A stretch of 64,000 nucleotides of DNA from Deltaproteobacteria bacterium. Its GTDB lineage: Bacteria; Myxococcota; Kuafuiibacteriia; Kuafuiibacteriales; Kuafuiibacteriaceae. This document shows, in pieces, positions 8,117 through 20,552 of this stretch. The first letter of the stretch is position 1, and each line of letters begins with the position of its first letter. Below the pieces are notes generated by a model. The model made no database searches and was not told the origin of the DNA. It saw nothing but the letters and a program-made list of their open reading frames with translations. The translations under genes and the position numbers were made by a program. The stretch spans positions 6,608,501-6,672,500 of the forward strand of contig JADJPE010000005.1 of assembly GCA_016713425.1 (NCBI GenBank). Reading direction: 5' to 3'.

Positions 8117-9740
8117 CGATATGCTCGCTCACTGATGCATTCGGCGCGCCCTCGAACCGAATGTTGCCGTACTCATCGACCACGCTCGCGTGGCAAAGCA
8201 CGCAGTCGGAGATCGCCATGTTTGGGTTGTGAGGCCATAGGGTCGGCGGCAGTCCGTGGCAGGACCCGCAGACGACTTCTTGCCGCCCAACCCGGGTCCA
8301 AAGCGGCGTTCGGTTGACGTCGACCGAAGTGTCCTGGGACAGCGTCGTGCCGCCGCCGTGGCAATAGACGTCGCTGCAGCGGCGAGTCTCATGGTCGAAC
8401 GCGGGTTGCGCATCGTCGGCCGCCGCTAAGCGCCCAGACCAACTTTCGACCGGAAAGACCTCGGCCGGAAGCGGACTGTCGATGTGGCCCAGCGACAAGG
8501 TGGTGTCGGGGACCAAGTGGCAATCTTCGCAAGCCATCGGGCCTCGAAGTCCTTGGCGCGGCGAAAGATGTACGGCGTGAGCACCAACGGGCGTCGTCGA
8601 CGTACGCGTCTCCCCAAAAAGTGAAGGCGGAGGTGCCGGCGATGACGCACTGCCGTGGCAGCCGCTGCAGCCTGACGACTCATCGCCCACTTCGACCCGC
8701 CCATTGAGATGCGCTTCGAGATCATGAATCACCAACCCGGATGAAACGGTCTCCTGGTGGCAAAGCTCGCAGGCGTCGATGGCGTGATTCGACGGCGGTA
8801 GTCCGTGGCAACGGCCACACGAAGCTTGATCCGATCCACCATCCCAGCGCGGTCTCCGCCCTTCCGCGTTCGTATCCGCCGGGAGGCGATCGCCGTGGCA
8901 ATAAACGTTCGCGCAGGTCTTGGTCGATGCATCGTACGTCGGAGGCGAGCGCTCGACGTCGTCCAGCGAAAGCGACGCAAACGCGCTCATCACAACCTCG
9001 GCCGGAGGCGGGTCGAGCGTACCGTCGACGGCAACAACGTGCCCAGGCGCATCGAAGGTCACCGGCACCTCGTGGCAAGTGGTGCACGCGAAGGCGTAGC
9101 CAAGCGCGCCCGGCGAGAGATGGGCCGCATGGGCGCCCTGAGCCAAGACCTCGGCCGTGCTGTGGCAGGTCTCGCAGTCTTTGGGGCCACTCGGGTGACA
9201 AGTCAGGCACGACACGCCGCTCTTGCCCCCCGGCGCATCGATGCCGTGGCACTTCGCACAGAATTCAAAGTCGTAAGCACGATCGCGAAGTAGCTGACCG
9301 TGAAAGTCGGGATCGGAAGGGTTCATCAGCCCCTTCTCGTGAATCAGCGAAGCGCGATAGGCGAGATCACACGCCACGACCCACCTTCGAAGCACGTCGT
9401 ACCGCGCCGCGACCGGGCGGTGCACATCGTCGACCGAGTCGGGGGCGAGGATCGTGAGGAGGCGGGACGTCGCATCCCCCGCGATGGCGTTGGGAACACC
9501 GTCGGTCCCGCGCCCGAGCACGCCCGAATAGGCATCGAGCGCATAGCTCCCCTCAGCGTGAGCGCCTTGATGACACCCGACGCAGTCGATCGCGAGGATC
9601 GATGCGATGTCATCGCTCCAGGCCACACACACGTCGGCGGTCTCGCGTTCGCGCGCTTCGACACACGCCTGAGCGAGGAGCAAGGTCATGGCCAGGAAGG
9701 CCAGTCGAGGGGAAGCGCCGCGAGAAAAGTTGTCACTCAA
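8097..9740 (-). CDS. Multiheme c-type cytochrome with 11 CXXCH and 2 C-X4-CH sites
   Basis: A 547-residue protein with a hydrophobic N-terminus ending in LLAQAC, probably a lipobox. I count 11 CXXCH sites plus two C-X4-CH sites (CANVYCHG and CSDVYCHG). Each C-X4-CH is followed about 25-30 residues later by CGxCHGLPP, the paired arrangement known from Geobacter CxxxxCH/CXXCH cytochromes such as OmcB/OmcC. The start is a TTG at 9740 with GAGATGATG upstream; no in-frame ATG exists before the signal peptide, so the start is uncertain. It follows the decaheme gene after a hairpin terminator and overlaps the barrel gene by 20 bp. Likely exported, heme-loaded by the cytochrome c maturation system and part of the same electron conduit. 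Confidence 0.88.
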   Translation of the reverse strand: MSDNFSRGASPRLAFLAMTLLLAQACVEARERETADVCVAWSDDIASILAIDCVGCHQGAHAEGSYALDAYSGVLGRGTDGVPNAIAGDATSRLLTILAPDSVDDVHRPVAARYDVLRRWVVACDLAYRASLIHEKGLMNPSDPDFHGQLLRDRAYDFEFCAKCHGIDAPGGKSGVSCLTCHPSGPKDCETCHSTAEVLAQGAHAAHLSPGALGYAFACTTCHEVPVTFDAPGHVVAVDGTLDPPPAEVVMSAFASLSLDDVERSPPTYDASTKTCANVYCHGDRLPADTNAEGRRPRWDGGSDQASCGRCHGLPPSNHAIDACELCHQETVSSGLVIHDLEAHLNGRVEVGDESSGCSGCHGSASSPAPPPSLFGETRTSTTPVGAHAVHLSPRQGLRGPMACEDCHLVPDTTLSLGHIDSPLPAEVFPVESWSGRLAAADDAQPAFDHETRRCSDVYCHGGGTTLSQDTSVDVNRTPLWTRVGRQEVVCGSCHGLPPTLWPHNPNMAISDCVLCHASVVDEYGNIRFEGAPNASVSEHIDGEIDR

Positions 9741-9754
9741 GACATCATCTCGAA

Positions 9755-9798
9755 AAAGAGAGGCAGCCCGACGCCATAGACAACTTGACGTCGGGCTG
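9755..9798 (-). terminator. Rho-independent terminator or attenuator between two cytochrome genes
   Basis: A perfect 10-bp inverted repeat (CAGCCCGACG / CGTCGGGCTG, arms 9764-9773 and 9789-9798) is followed on the minus strand by CCTCTCTTTTT. It lies 18 bp after the stop of the decaheme gene and ends about 15 bp before the start of the 13-heme gene. It should reduce transcription of the three downstream genes relative to the decaheme gene, unless it acts conditionally. Confidence 0.75.
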
Positions 9799-9815
9799 CC
9801 CGGATCATGAACCGA

Positions 9816-12068
9816 TCATTCCCCAGCGATCATGTGGAACATCTCGGCGTCGAACTCGCGCCCTGCACCGTGGCATACGGCACACGTTTCGACCGCGCCC
9901 ATCGCGGTCATCGTGACCTCACCCAACGCATGCGCCATGGCATCCGACGTGTCGTGACACGAGGTGCACGCCGCGGTGATCGGCGGGATCTCAGTCGTCG
10001 ACGTCACATTGAAGAAGCCGTTGTCGCAGAAGCTATCGGCGTCGTCGGCCAACGGCTCGTCACAGGTTCGCTCCTCCTCGATCGTCGGTCGCAGATGCAT
10101 CGCGTTTGCGAGCGGAAGCGCCTGCGTCCCATCGATGTGGCACGCCAAGCAGTCGTTGGCCGCACGCGGATAGTGCACTTCCTCGGTGAAGTTGACGGGC
10201 GATCCGGCCGGATTCGCTTCCGTGGCCGCCGGGAAGCCGCCGAGAATGTAGTCTTCCGACAGAACCGCGCCCGCATGGATCTTGTGGATCATGCGCCGGA
10301 AATCGACCGACGGAATGTGAACAGACGCCCCTTCCACGCGTGGCGCCCGCTCGTCGCCCGGATTGTCCGGGTTGTGACACATGACGCAGAACGCGACGTT
10401 CTTGCGACCGCCGCCGTGCGCACTGAGATCGTAGTGACAGCCATTGCACTTGTCGTTCGACACGACCTCGCGACGCTCGGCGACCGTGCCCGTCACGGCA
10501 AAGGTCATCACCGGCGTGAACGCAGCCACGCGAGCCTCACCGGACGGCTGGACGTAGCCATCCAAGGCAACCGTCCAGCTGCCCGCCCGATCGGCAGGCG
10601 CAGCGAAGACCGGCGTCGAATACTCGAAGACGCCGTCCGAGCCATCGGTCACCGCCGTGAGCACGCCTGAAGCCCCGTTGCCTTGAACTGTGGCCGAGAA
10701 ATACGTTGAGTAGTCGCCCGAAGCCTCACCCGCCAGCGTCGCTCGCAGCGTCGTCAGCGGTGAGGTCAGGATGTTGCGGGCCACACCGCCCACCATCACC
10801 TTGAACCGAATCACCGGTGTGTCGCCTGGACCGCGGTGCGAGACGCCGAGAATCTCGATCTCGACCTTCTTCGCCGGGTCGCGAAGAGCCGTCAGGTGCG
10901 CCTCGTCGACCGGGGCGAGACCACCGGTCGCCGGGTGGCAGGTCGTGCAGTCAGCCGTGGCCGGCTGGGCGCCGCCCTTGTGAAGCGTGTAGCCCGTGGG
11001 CACATTGGCATCGAACGACGTACGGTCGTGGCATGCGCTGCAGTTCTCGATGCTGGCGCGCGTCATCCAGACGTCGCCCTGCGCACCCTGGTGGCATGTT
11101 TCGCAGCGCGCGTTCTCCTGCGGGAAATGAACCTCCGAGTAGTCGTGCACAGAGCCGCGGTTTCCGATGATTCGATAGGGCGTTCCGCCCACGACGCTGG
11201 GCAAGCTCGCGCCCATGTGAATCTTGTGGATCATAGTCGACATCGCAACGGTGTTGCCCGTGTCGGGATCGGAGGTCTGCGGCGAGTGGCAGGTGATGCA
11301 GACGCCGATGGCCTTTCGCGAACCGCCGTGGGCAGAGATATCACCGTGGCAGGTGTTGCACGCGTCGTTCGTCACGATTTCGCGCGTCGTCACGACATCT
11401 TCGCCGTCGGGCCGGAAGCTGTGCGTCTCGTTCGCCACGTAGCGGACGCCGTCGACCGTACGCGTCGCGTAGGCCGCGATCGTGTGCGTGAGCGCACCGT
11501 CGAAATCCATCGCCATCGTCCCGAACGTGTAGCGGTAGAGGCCCGTGGTCGGATCGAGCAGTTCGAAGCTTCCGCCAGAGTCCGTCGCGGCCTGTTGGAC
11601 CGTCACGTTTGTGGTCGTGTTGGTCGCATCTCGCACGGTATACGCAACGTAGGTGTCCGGATCGCCCGGCTCGATCTCGTTGAGATAGGCCAAGATGAAG
11701 CGAACGCTGACGGCGCCCTCGGTAAAGAGGCCGTCCATATCGAGCGGCAGACCACCAGCGTCGGTGATCTTAAAGGTGGTGGTGGTCGTTCCGTCCGTCG
11801 CGATCGCCGCCGATACGAACTCGAGATTGACACCGGCGCCGGTGAAATACGCCAAGCGCCCATCACTCCCGTCCGCGCCAGGTTCACCGGGGAGGCCTTG
11901 CGCGCCGTCGGCTCCTGCCGCGCCCGCGGGACCCGTGGCCCCCTGCGCACCCGCGGCGCCTGTCGCCCCTTGGGCTCCATCAGCACCCGGTGCGCCGTCC
12001 TCTCCCGAACACCCCATCAATGCAACCAGCGCCAGAGACACGTAGCCAAAGGGCAGACTTCGATGCAT
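9816..12068 (-). CDS. OmcA/MtrC-family decaheme c-type cytochrome lipoprotein with collagen-like stalk
   Basis: A 750-residue protein; ATG 12068 has GAAGGAA just upstream, so the longer frame to 12164 is rejected. The signal peptide ends in LMGC (lipobox). Next come 16 uninterrupted Gly-X-Y triplets, a flexible or collagen-like stalk. Then a beta-rich domain, five CXXCH (CNTCH, CITCH, CETCH, CSACH, CTTCH), a second beta-rich domain and five more (CNGCH, CVMCH, CLACH, CTSCH, CAVCH): exactly ten, in two pentaheme groups separated by beta domains. That is the known OmcA/MtrC architecture. MIHKIH occurs in both halves, showing internal duplication. Family members are outer-surface reductases of metals or electron carriers. 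First gene of the conduit cluster, with its own promoter. Confidence 0.93.
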   Translation of the reverse strand: MHRSLPFGYVSLALVALMGCSGEDGAPGADGAQGATGAAGAQGATGPAGAAGADGAQGLPGEPGADGSDGRLAYFTGAGVNLEFVSAAIATDGTTTTTFKITDAGGLPLDMDGLFTEGAVSVRFILAYLNEIEPGDPDTYVAYTVRDATNTTTNVTVQQAATDSGGSFELLDPTTGLYRYTFGTMAMDFDGALTHTIAAYATRTVDGVRYVANETHSFRPDGEDVVTTREIVTNDACNTCHGDISAHGGSRKAIGVCITCHSPQTSDPDTGNTVAMSTMIHKIHMGASLPSVVGGTPYRIIGNRGSVHDYSEVHFPQENARCETCHQGAQGDVWMTRASIENCSACHDRTSFDANVPTGYTLHKGGAQPATADCTTCHPATGGLAPVDEAHLTALRDPAKKVEIEILGVSHRGPGDTPVIRFKVMVGGVARNILTSPLTTLRATLAGEASGDYSTYFSATVQGNGASGVLTAVTDGSDGVFEYSTPVFAAPADRAGSWTVALDGYVQPSGEARVAAFTPVMTFAVTGTVAERREVVSNDKCNGCHYDLSAHGGGRKNVAFCVMCHNPDNPGDERAPRVEGASVHIPSVDFRRMIHKIHAGAVLSEDYILGGFPAATEANPAGSPVNFTEEVHYPRAANDCLACHIDGTQALPLANAMHLRPTIEEERTCDEPLADDADSFCDNGFFNVTSTTEIPPITAACTSCHDTSDAMAHALGEVTMTAMGAVETCAVCHGAGREFDAEMFHMIAGE

Positions 12069-12187
12069 GGTTCCTTCGTTCCTTTCCACGCCCCGCGACA
12101 CCGTCGTTACTTCCCTGATCCGCAAGCTCTCCCCAGAGCCCTCCCGCGAATCTTGCGACGCCATTCAACAACGCTGAGCGCGTGGGC

Positions 12188-12215
12188 ACTCTAGCGAGAC
12201 CGGGGATCGAGTCAA
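12188..12215 (-). promoter_or_regulatory. Probable sigma-70-type promoter of the decaheme cytochrome gene
   Basis: On the minus strand TTGACT (12215-12210) and TAGAGT (12193-12188) are separated by 16 bp, matching five of six and four of six consensus bases. This would give a leader of roughly 110 nt before the ATG at 12068. The rest of the 12069-12327 gap shows no reading frame or other clear signal. Confidence 0.5.
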
Positions 12216-12327
12216 ACCCCCACCTCCAAGAAGGAATGGTTCTCAAAATGGATGGTTCAATTCCGCACGCAAGGGCCTGGACCAGCGACGGCCGGTTTGG
12301 CACGCGCGCACACAGACCCACAAACAA

Positions 12328-13131
12328 CTACGCGGGTTCGATCATCGACGGGGCCGGAAGTGGCTCGCCAGGCAGTGGGTTCTCTCGGTTCTGACTTGAA
12401 TGCGGATCTGGATAGAGGTGCGACCGATCGCCGGGCAAGGCGCTGACGGTCGATGTGGGTCTTTGCGATCGTGTCCAGTCCTCGACAGATTCGTCGGGCG
12501 GCATCAGCTCGAAGAAACGAGCCGCCCAGCCCGCAGGTCGGCTGGTCCGCGACGCGATCTCGACGAGCGTGCTGTGGGCGCGCTGGCGGAGGTCGTTGAG
12601 AATCACCTGAGCAAGCGCAACACGGTTGAGAAAACGCGCCTCCATCACCTCGACGCGGGTCTGTTCGCGGATCGCGCTCTCGAGCTTTTCGCGTTTCGTT
12701 CGCAGCATGTCGGCGAAGGCGATCAGCGAATCCCGTGCCTCGTCGGCCAGCCCCAACGCAGCCTCGAGTTCACGCGAAATCATGATCTCCGCCGCGAACG
12801 ACAACGACGTGACGTGTGACGGAATGTCGGCGAAATATCGCCGGTACAAAGGCGCATCCACGCTGTACCCCGAAAGCTGGAGCAAGTGCGCACGAAACGA
12901 CAACATGGTCTCGTCCCACGCGTCGTCCGCCCCCGCGACACGCGCGCTCGCATCTGCTTTCGCGACCGCAATCTGGCCTGCCTCTGCTTCAAGAAGCGCG
13001 AACTTTTCGCTGGCCTCTTCGAATTCGTGCGCCAAAGGCTGAGCGTCTCGGTACGCGTTCATCCGCGAGGCGGTGTAGCGCGCGGAAAGGCGATAGGTCC
13101 TGAGCGGGAGCGTCTCCGGGAGTTCGAGCAT
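12328..13131 (-). CDS. Helical cytoplasmic protein of unknown function
   Basis: A 267-residue protein without signal or membrane segment. The middle (about residues 30-200) is strongly helical and charged with heptad-like Leu/Ala spacing, suggesting a coiled coil or helical bundle; the last 60 residues are Pro/Ser-rich and likely disordered. No ribosome site is evident before the ATG at 13131, and a start at the internal Met 24 is possible. Codon use is like its neighbours. No family is recognised. It lies upstream of the cytochrome cluster on the same strand but is separated from it by a promoter-bearing gap of 260 bp, so a functional link is not implied. Confidence 0.6.
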   Translation of the reverse strand: MLELPETLPLRTYRLSARYTASRMNAYRDAQPLAHEFEEASEKFALLEAEAGQIAVAKADASARVAGADDAWDETMLSFRAHLLQLSGYSVDAPLYRRYFADIPSHVTSLSFAAEIMISRELEAALGLADEARDSLIAFADMLRTKREKLESAIREQTRVEVMEARFLNRVALAQVILNDLRQRAHSTLVEIASRTSRPAGWAARFFELMPPDESVEDWTRSQRPTSTVSALPGDRSHLYPDPHSSQNRENPLPGEPLPAPSMIEPA

Positions 13132-13191
13132 AGGTCGGCGGTAGCGCGAGGCCAGGACATCGTCAACCCAGGTCCGAAGCGCCTGCCAGGC

Positions 13192-13938
13192 TCAGCCGCC
13201 ACATGTCGCGCCGCCGCACACGTTCGCCGTTCCGCCATCAACCACGCATTCCTGCGAGGAGTTGCCGCCGCAATCGAAGGCGCACGCGTCTCGTCCCTGG
13301 CACTTCATGGCGCAGGAGGCTCCGTTCAGGCAACTGAGCTCCGGGCAGGTCGCGTCTCCCTCACAAGCGACCGTGCAGCTCGCACCATAGGCGCAAGCGA
13401 CCGTCTCGACTGGATCGCCCGCCCCCACGAAACAACGGCTGCCACTGCCGCAGGTCACCTTGGGCAGCACAGCCTCTTCCGCCGAAAGCGTGCATTCACC
13501 TTCGCAAATGAACTCGTCCGTCCGAAGCAGGACCTCGAGGCTGTTGCAGGCGTCGGGCGTGAGCTCCGCCCGATGATGGGCGATGGCGACGGGCCTGGTG
13601 ACCGAACCAAGCGGAACGAGTGCGCGAACGGTCAGCTCGAGCCCAACGCTTGACGCGCCCGTATCAGGCACGTCGTCCAGAAGGATCCGCAGGGTCGTCG
13701 AGCCATCTCGAACGTTGTTCCCCACGGACTCGACGTGGCGACGATACGGTCCGCCGGAAACACGGGCAACAAACTCGAGCGAGCCCGAGGTGCTCGCCCA
13801 GTCGCCCACGCGGCTCACCACATCACTCACGCCAAGGTTCACATCGACGGCAAGCGACTCTTCGGCACAGTCGTAGCCGCCACACCCGCCGAGGAAGACG
13901 AAGCCCCCTCCAAGAAGGAGTCCGACAAACCGGCTCAT
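13192..13938 (-). CDS. Cys-rich secreted lipoprotein of unknown function
   Basis: A 248-residue protein starting at ATG 13938 with AGGTGG upstream; an in-frame GTG at 13947 is less likely. The signal sequence LLGGGFVFLGGC ends in a lipobox. The N-terminal half is a beta-rich domain; the C-terminal 110 residues hold about 18 Cys in short spacings (for example CEGDATCPELSC, CAMKCQGRDACAFDC), probably disulfide bonded after export. Proteins of this style are common in myxobacterial surface proteomes, but no defined family is recognised. Confidence 0.7.
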   Translation of the reverse strand: MSRFVGLLLGGGFVFLGGCGGYDCAEESLAVDVNLGVSDVVSRVGDWASTSGSLEFVARVSGGPYRRHVESVGNNVRDGSTTLRILLDDVPDTGASSVGLELTVRALVPLGSVTRPVAIAHHRAELTPDACNSLEVLLRTDEFICEGECTLSAEEAVLPKVTCGSGSRCFVGAGDPVETVACAYGASCTVACEGDATCPELSCLNGASCAMKCQGRDACAFDCGGNSSQECVVDGGTANVCGGATCGG

Positions 13939-14043
13939 ACCCGCCACCTGCGCGCTGAATTCAATGAACGATCCGACGACACGACTCGGCCGTCATACAC
14001 GTGGCCGGCACTCGGGTCGAATGGGCGCGCGGAGATCATGGCG

Positions 14044-14928
14044 CTAGTCTTGAATCCAGTCCGAGAAGCGACTCGAACCCAGCTCCGGTATTGGCGGCGC
14101 GGCTCCACGCCCCGAGGAAGCCAGAAGGGCCGCGGTTCCCGCGCCAACCACGACGACCGCACCGACGACCCCCCAAAACCATGGGCTCCCGAGAAAAGAG
14201 TCGCCGCTATCCAGAGGCACCTCGGCCTCGCCGCCGTCGTCGACAAGCTTGCCCGAGTCGATCGGCGTTCGCGCGGCGTCCGACCCGGAGGCCCCGTCAC
14301 GCTGGGCGACAACCGTGCCCAGATCGCGGACCGGTTCGCCGATCGGTCGCATCTCGATGGATACCGCCTGGAGGCGCCCCGGACGCAGGTGGATGTCCTT
14401 CGTAAACGGGAGATAGCCGGGCAGTTCGCCTAAAATAGTGCGCTTTCCCGGCGCAACATAGACGGCCCGCGCGGGCAGCCGAACTCGGTAGATCCCGTCG
14501 ATCTTGATCCGAACGCCTTCAACGCCGCAGTCGAACTCGACCTGGCTCAGTCCCTGCGAGACGCGTTCGAGCCCGCGACGGGCTTGAATCGCAAGCGCCG
14601 AGCTCACTTTGACGCCCGACTCGGCGAGGAAGAGGTCGTAGAAGGTCGCCGCCTCCTCGGCGTGCCCGAGCCGATGGTGCGCTCGGGCGAGGCTGTAGTA
14701 GAGCTTCGGCGAAGGATACATCTCAAAGGCGGCCTGATAGGTCTCGAGCGCACGCTGGTAATCCTTTCGGGCAAACAACGCGTTCCCATCTCGCAGCGCC
14801 TTGGATGCAGCGGCTTTGGATTCAGCGCGGTCGTCCTCAGGCTCCGCCGAAGAGGCCCGTGCGGGCACGAGGACAAGGAGACCCCCGGCAGCGATCAGTG
14901 CGGCCGCGCAGGAGGCAAAGCAGCGCAT
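14044..14928 (-). CDS. Exported TPR and PEGA-like domain protein with C-terminal membrane anchor
   Basis: A 294-residue protein: signal peptide (residues 1-28, ending ARASSA), a TPR-like region (about 40-110, with LFARKDYQRALETYQAAF and LARAHHRLGHAEEAATFY), a PEGA-like beta domain (about 125-195, DGIYRVRLPARAVYVAPGKR), then a Gly/Ser/Asp linker and one membrane segment near residues 255-275 followed by a short polar tail. This layout is common in myxobacterial envelope proteins, where PEGA domains are thought to bind surface structures. Its start is one base after the stop of the upstream gene at 14930, so the two are translated together. Confidence 0.75.
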   Translation of the reverse strand: MRCFASCAAALIAAGGLLVLVPARASSAEPEDDRAESKAAASKALRDGNALFARKDYQRALETYQAAFEMYPSPKLYYSLARAHHRLGHAEEAATFYDLFLAESGVKVSSALAIQARRGLERVSQGLSQVEFDCGVEGVRIKIDGIYRVRLPARAVYVAPGKRTILGELPGYLPFTKDIHLRPGRLQAVSIEMRPIGEPVRDLGTVVAQRDGASGSDAARTPIDSGKLVDDGGEAEVPLDSGDSFLGSPWFWGVVGAVVVVGAGTAALLASSGRGAAPPIPELGSSRFSDWIQD

Positions 14929-14929
14929 G

Positions 14930-15967
14930 TCAGAGATCGTCCCCCTTCAGGAACACCTCGCTCCGACCCGGCTTCACGTCCGTGCGACGATCCGGGGCAC
15001 GCGCTGCGCGCGGGCGTGCCCGCGAAACGACAGTGCCCGCCGAACTCGAGGCGTTCGAGGGGATCGCGACGGCGACGGGCGCCGGCGCCGGATCGAGTCG
15101 GATCATGAACGCTCCGGGAAAATCGTCGGGCACGACGCGTCGAACCGTCTGATAGCCCTCGGCCGACGCGCGAACACTGTAGCCGCCGGGAACCGAACGA
15201 ATCTGGAGAATCGCGTTCTTCGGATACACATCAATGTTGAGCGTAAGAGCGGCCATATCGCGGACGGCGGGCGTACGGGTCCCGCTGGACGAACTCGCGC
15301 CGAGCCCATCGGTCGAGTCAGCGTCTTTTGCGTTCGTACCCTGAACCGAGCTGAGCCGCAGCGGGGCCGCCGTCGTGAACGAAGACGCCGAGCGGTCGGT
15401 TCCGAGTTCCGCGGGTGGACACGCAAACGCCGTTCGCTCCGCCGGGTCTTCGCCCCGTACGGCCTGGCCAACTTGGCTCTCGGCTTCCGACTGACCCGTT
15501 CGGGCCTCTGCGCTCTTGAAGAAGTCAGCAAACGCCATCGTCGCGAACAAGACCACAAGCAGACTCGCCACGGCGGTAAGCAGGAGGATGCGGTCGATCC
15601 GCACAACGCCCGCCCGTTCCGAATATGGAACCGCGCGGCTCGCCGAAGGCGCCCTCGCGGGTCGTCCGGCCGACTTTCCAGGCGCAGCGATTCCGCCCGC
15701 CGCAGCGGCCGGCCCACCCGAAGTCGGAGGAACCAAGGAGGCGCCGGGCGGCACCACGAACGACAACGTGGGATTCCGGGGGTTGGGCATTGCGGGCGGA
15801 ACGGACAGATCCCCGAGGGAGGTTGGCTCACCGAGGACGACCCTTGGGTTCTCCAAGAGCTCCGCGTTGACATCCGGGGGCCGCCGCCCTCGCAGACGTC
15901 GCCCTGCTCGCTTCGCGCCCGCCATCATGCGTTCGCGCAGGCTTCCTGATCTCTCGCGAGGCAACAT
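14930..15967 (-). CDS. Single-pass membrane protein with C-terminal PEGA-like domain
   Basis: A 345-residue protein starting at ATG 15967 with GGAT upstream. It has a long cytoplasmic Pro/Ala/Arg-rich N-terminus, one membrane segment at about residues 127-145 (ILLLTAVASLLVVLFATMAF), then a periplasmic part with a beta module near residues 245-295 (LNIDVYPKNAILQIRSVPGG...ASAEGYQTVRRVV) that resembles the PEGA repeat, and an Arg-rich tail. The partner gene at 14044 follows after a single base and also carries a PEGA-like domain, so the two products probably work together at the envelope. No enzymatic motif. Confidence 0.65.
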   Translation of the reverse strand: MLPRERSGSLRERMMAGAKRAGRRLRGRRPPDVNAELLENPRVVLGEPTSLGDLSVPPAMPNPRNPTLSFVVPPGASLVPPTSGGPAAAAGGIAAPGKSAGRPARAPSASRAVPYSERAGVVRIDRILLLTAVASLLVVLFATMAFADFFKSAEARTGQSEAESQVGQAVRGEDPAERTAFACPPAELGTDRSASSFTTAAPLRLSSVQGTNAKDADSTDGLGASSSSGTRTPAVRDMAALTLNIDVYPKNAILQIRSVPGGYSVRASAEGYQTVRRVVPDDFPGAFMIRLDPAPAPVAVAIPSNASSSAGTVVSRARPRAARAPDRRTDVKPGRSEVFLKGDDL

Positions 15968-16135
15968 GAGGATCCTATGCCCTTTCCCTCGCTGCAGATA
16001 CCCCCGCCGCGAAACGCGGATCCCACGTCATTGAACATCTGGTCAGGGTCAGGGGGTCAGCAACGCAAGACATCCACGCCCAGCGTAGAGCAAAATGTGC
16101 ACCGCCTTGGGACCAGAGGTTTTTGGCCCGATAGC

Positions 16136-16246
16136 CTGTCGTGTGGGGCGAGACGAATCGGAGGACTGTCGACTCGAACACGACAGCCTAGCCGCGGCTT
16201 GAGGTGGCCAGAGCCTAAGCTTGCCTAGCCTTAGCCTACCTTTAGC
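16136..16246. repeat. Repeat-containing gap downstream of rpoC
   Basis: The 279-bp gap 15968-16246 has no gene. It contains a 9-bp inverted repeat (CTGTCGTGT 16136-16144 and ACACGACAG 16178-16186) and, directly after the rpoC stop, a stretch at 16212-16246 built from imperfect copies of TAGCCT / CCTTAGCCT. No T-tract terminator for rpoC could be seen; the repeats could form structure in the rpoC 3' end. Confidence 0.5.
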
Positions 16247-20473
<4,227 letters not shown>

Positions 20474-20552
20474 GAACTACCTCTCGGCTAAGTGTGTCGC
20501 CAAATGCCTGGTTGTATCGCAGCGTTGCGCGCTAGGGCAGAAAAGCAAGGGT

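Noticed and set aside
10836..12194. 452-residue plus-strand frame over the decaheme gene
   Set aside because: Antisense to a clear ten-heme protein; composition biased, no start signal.
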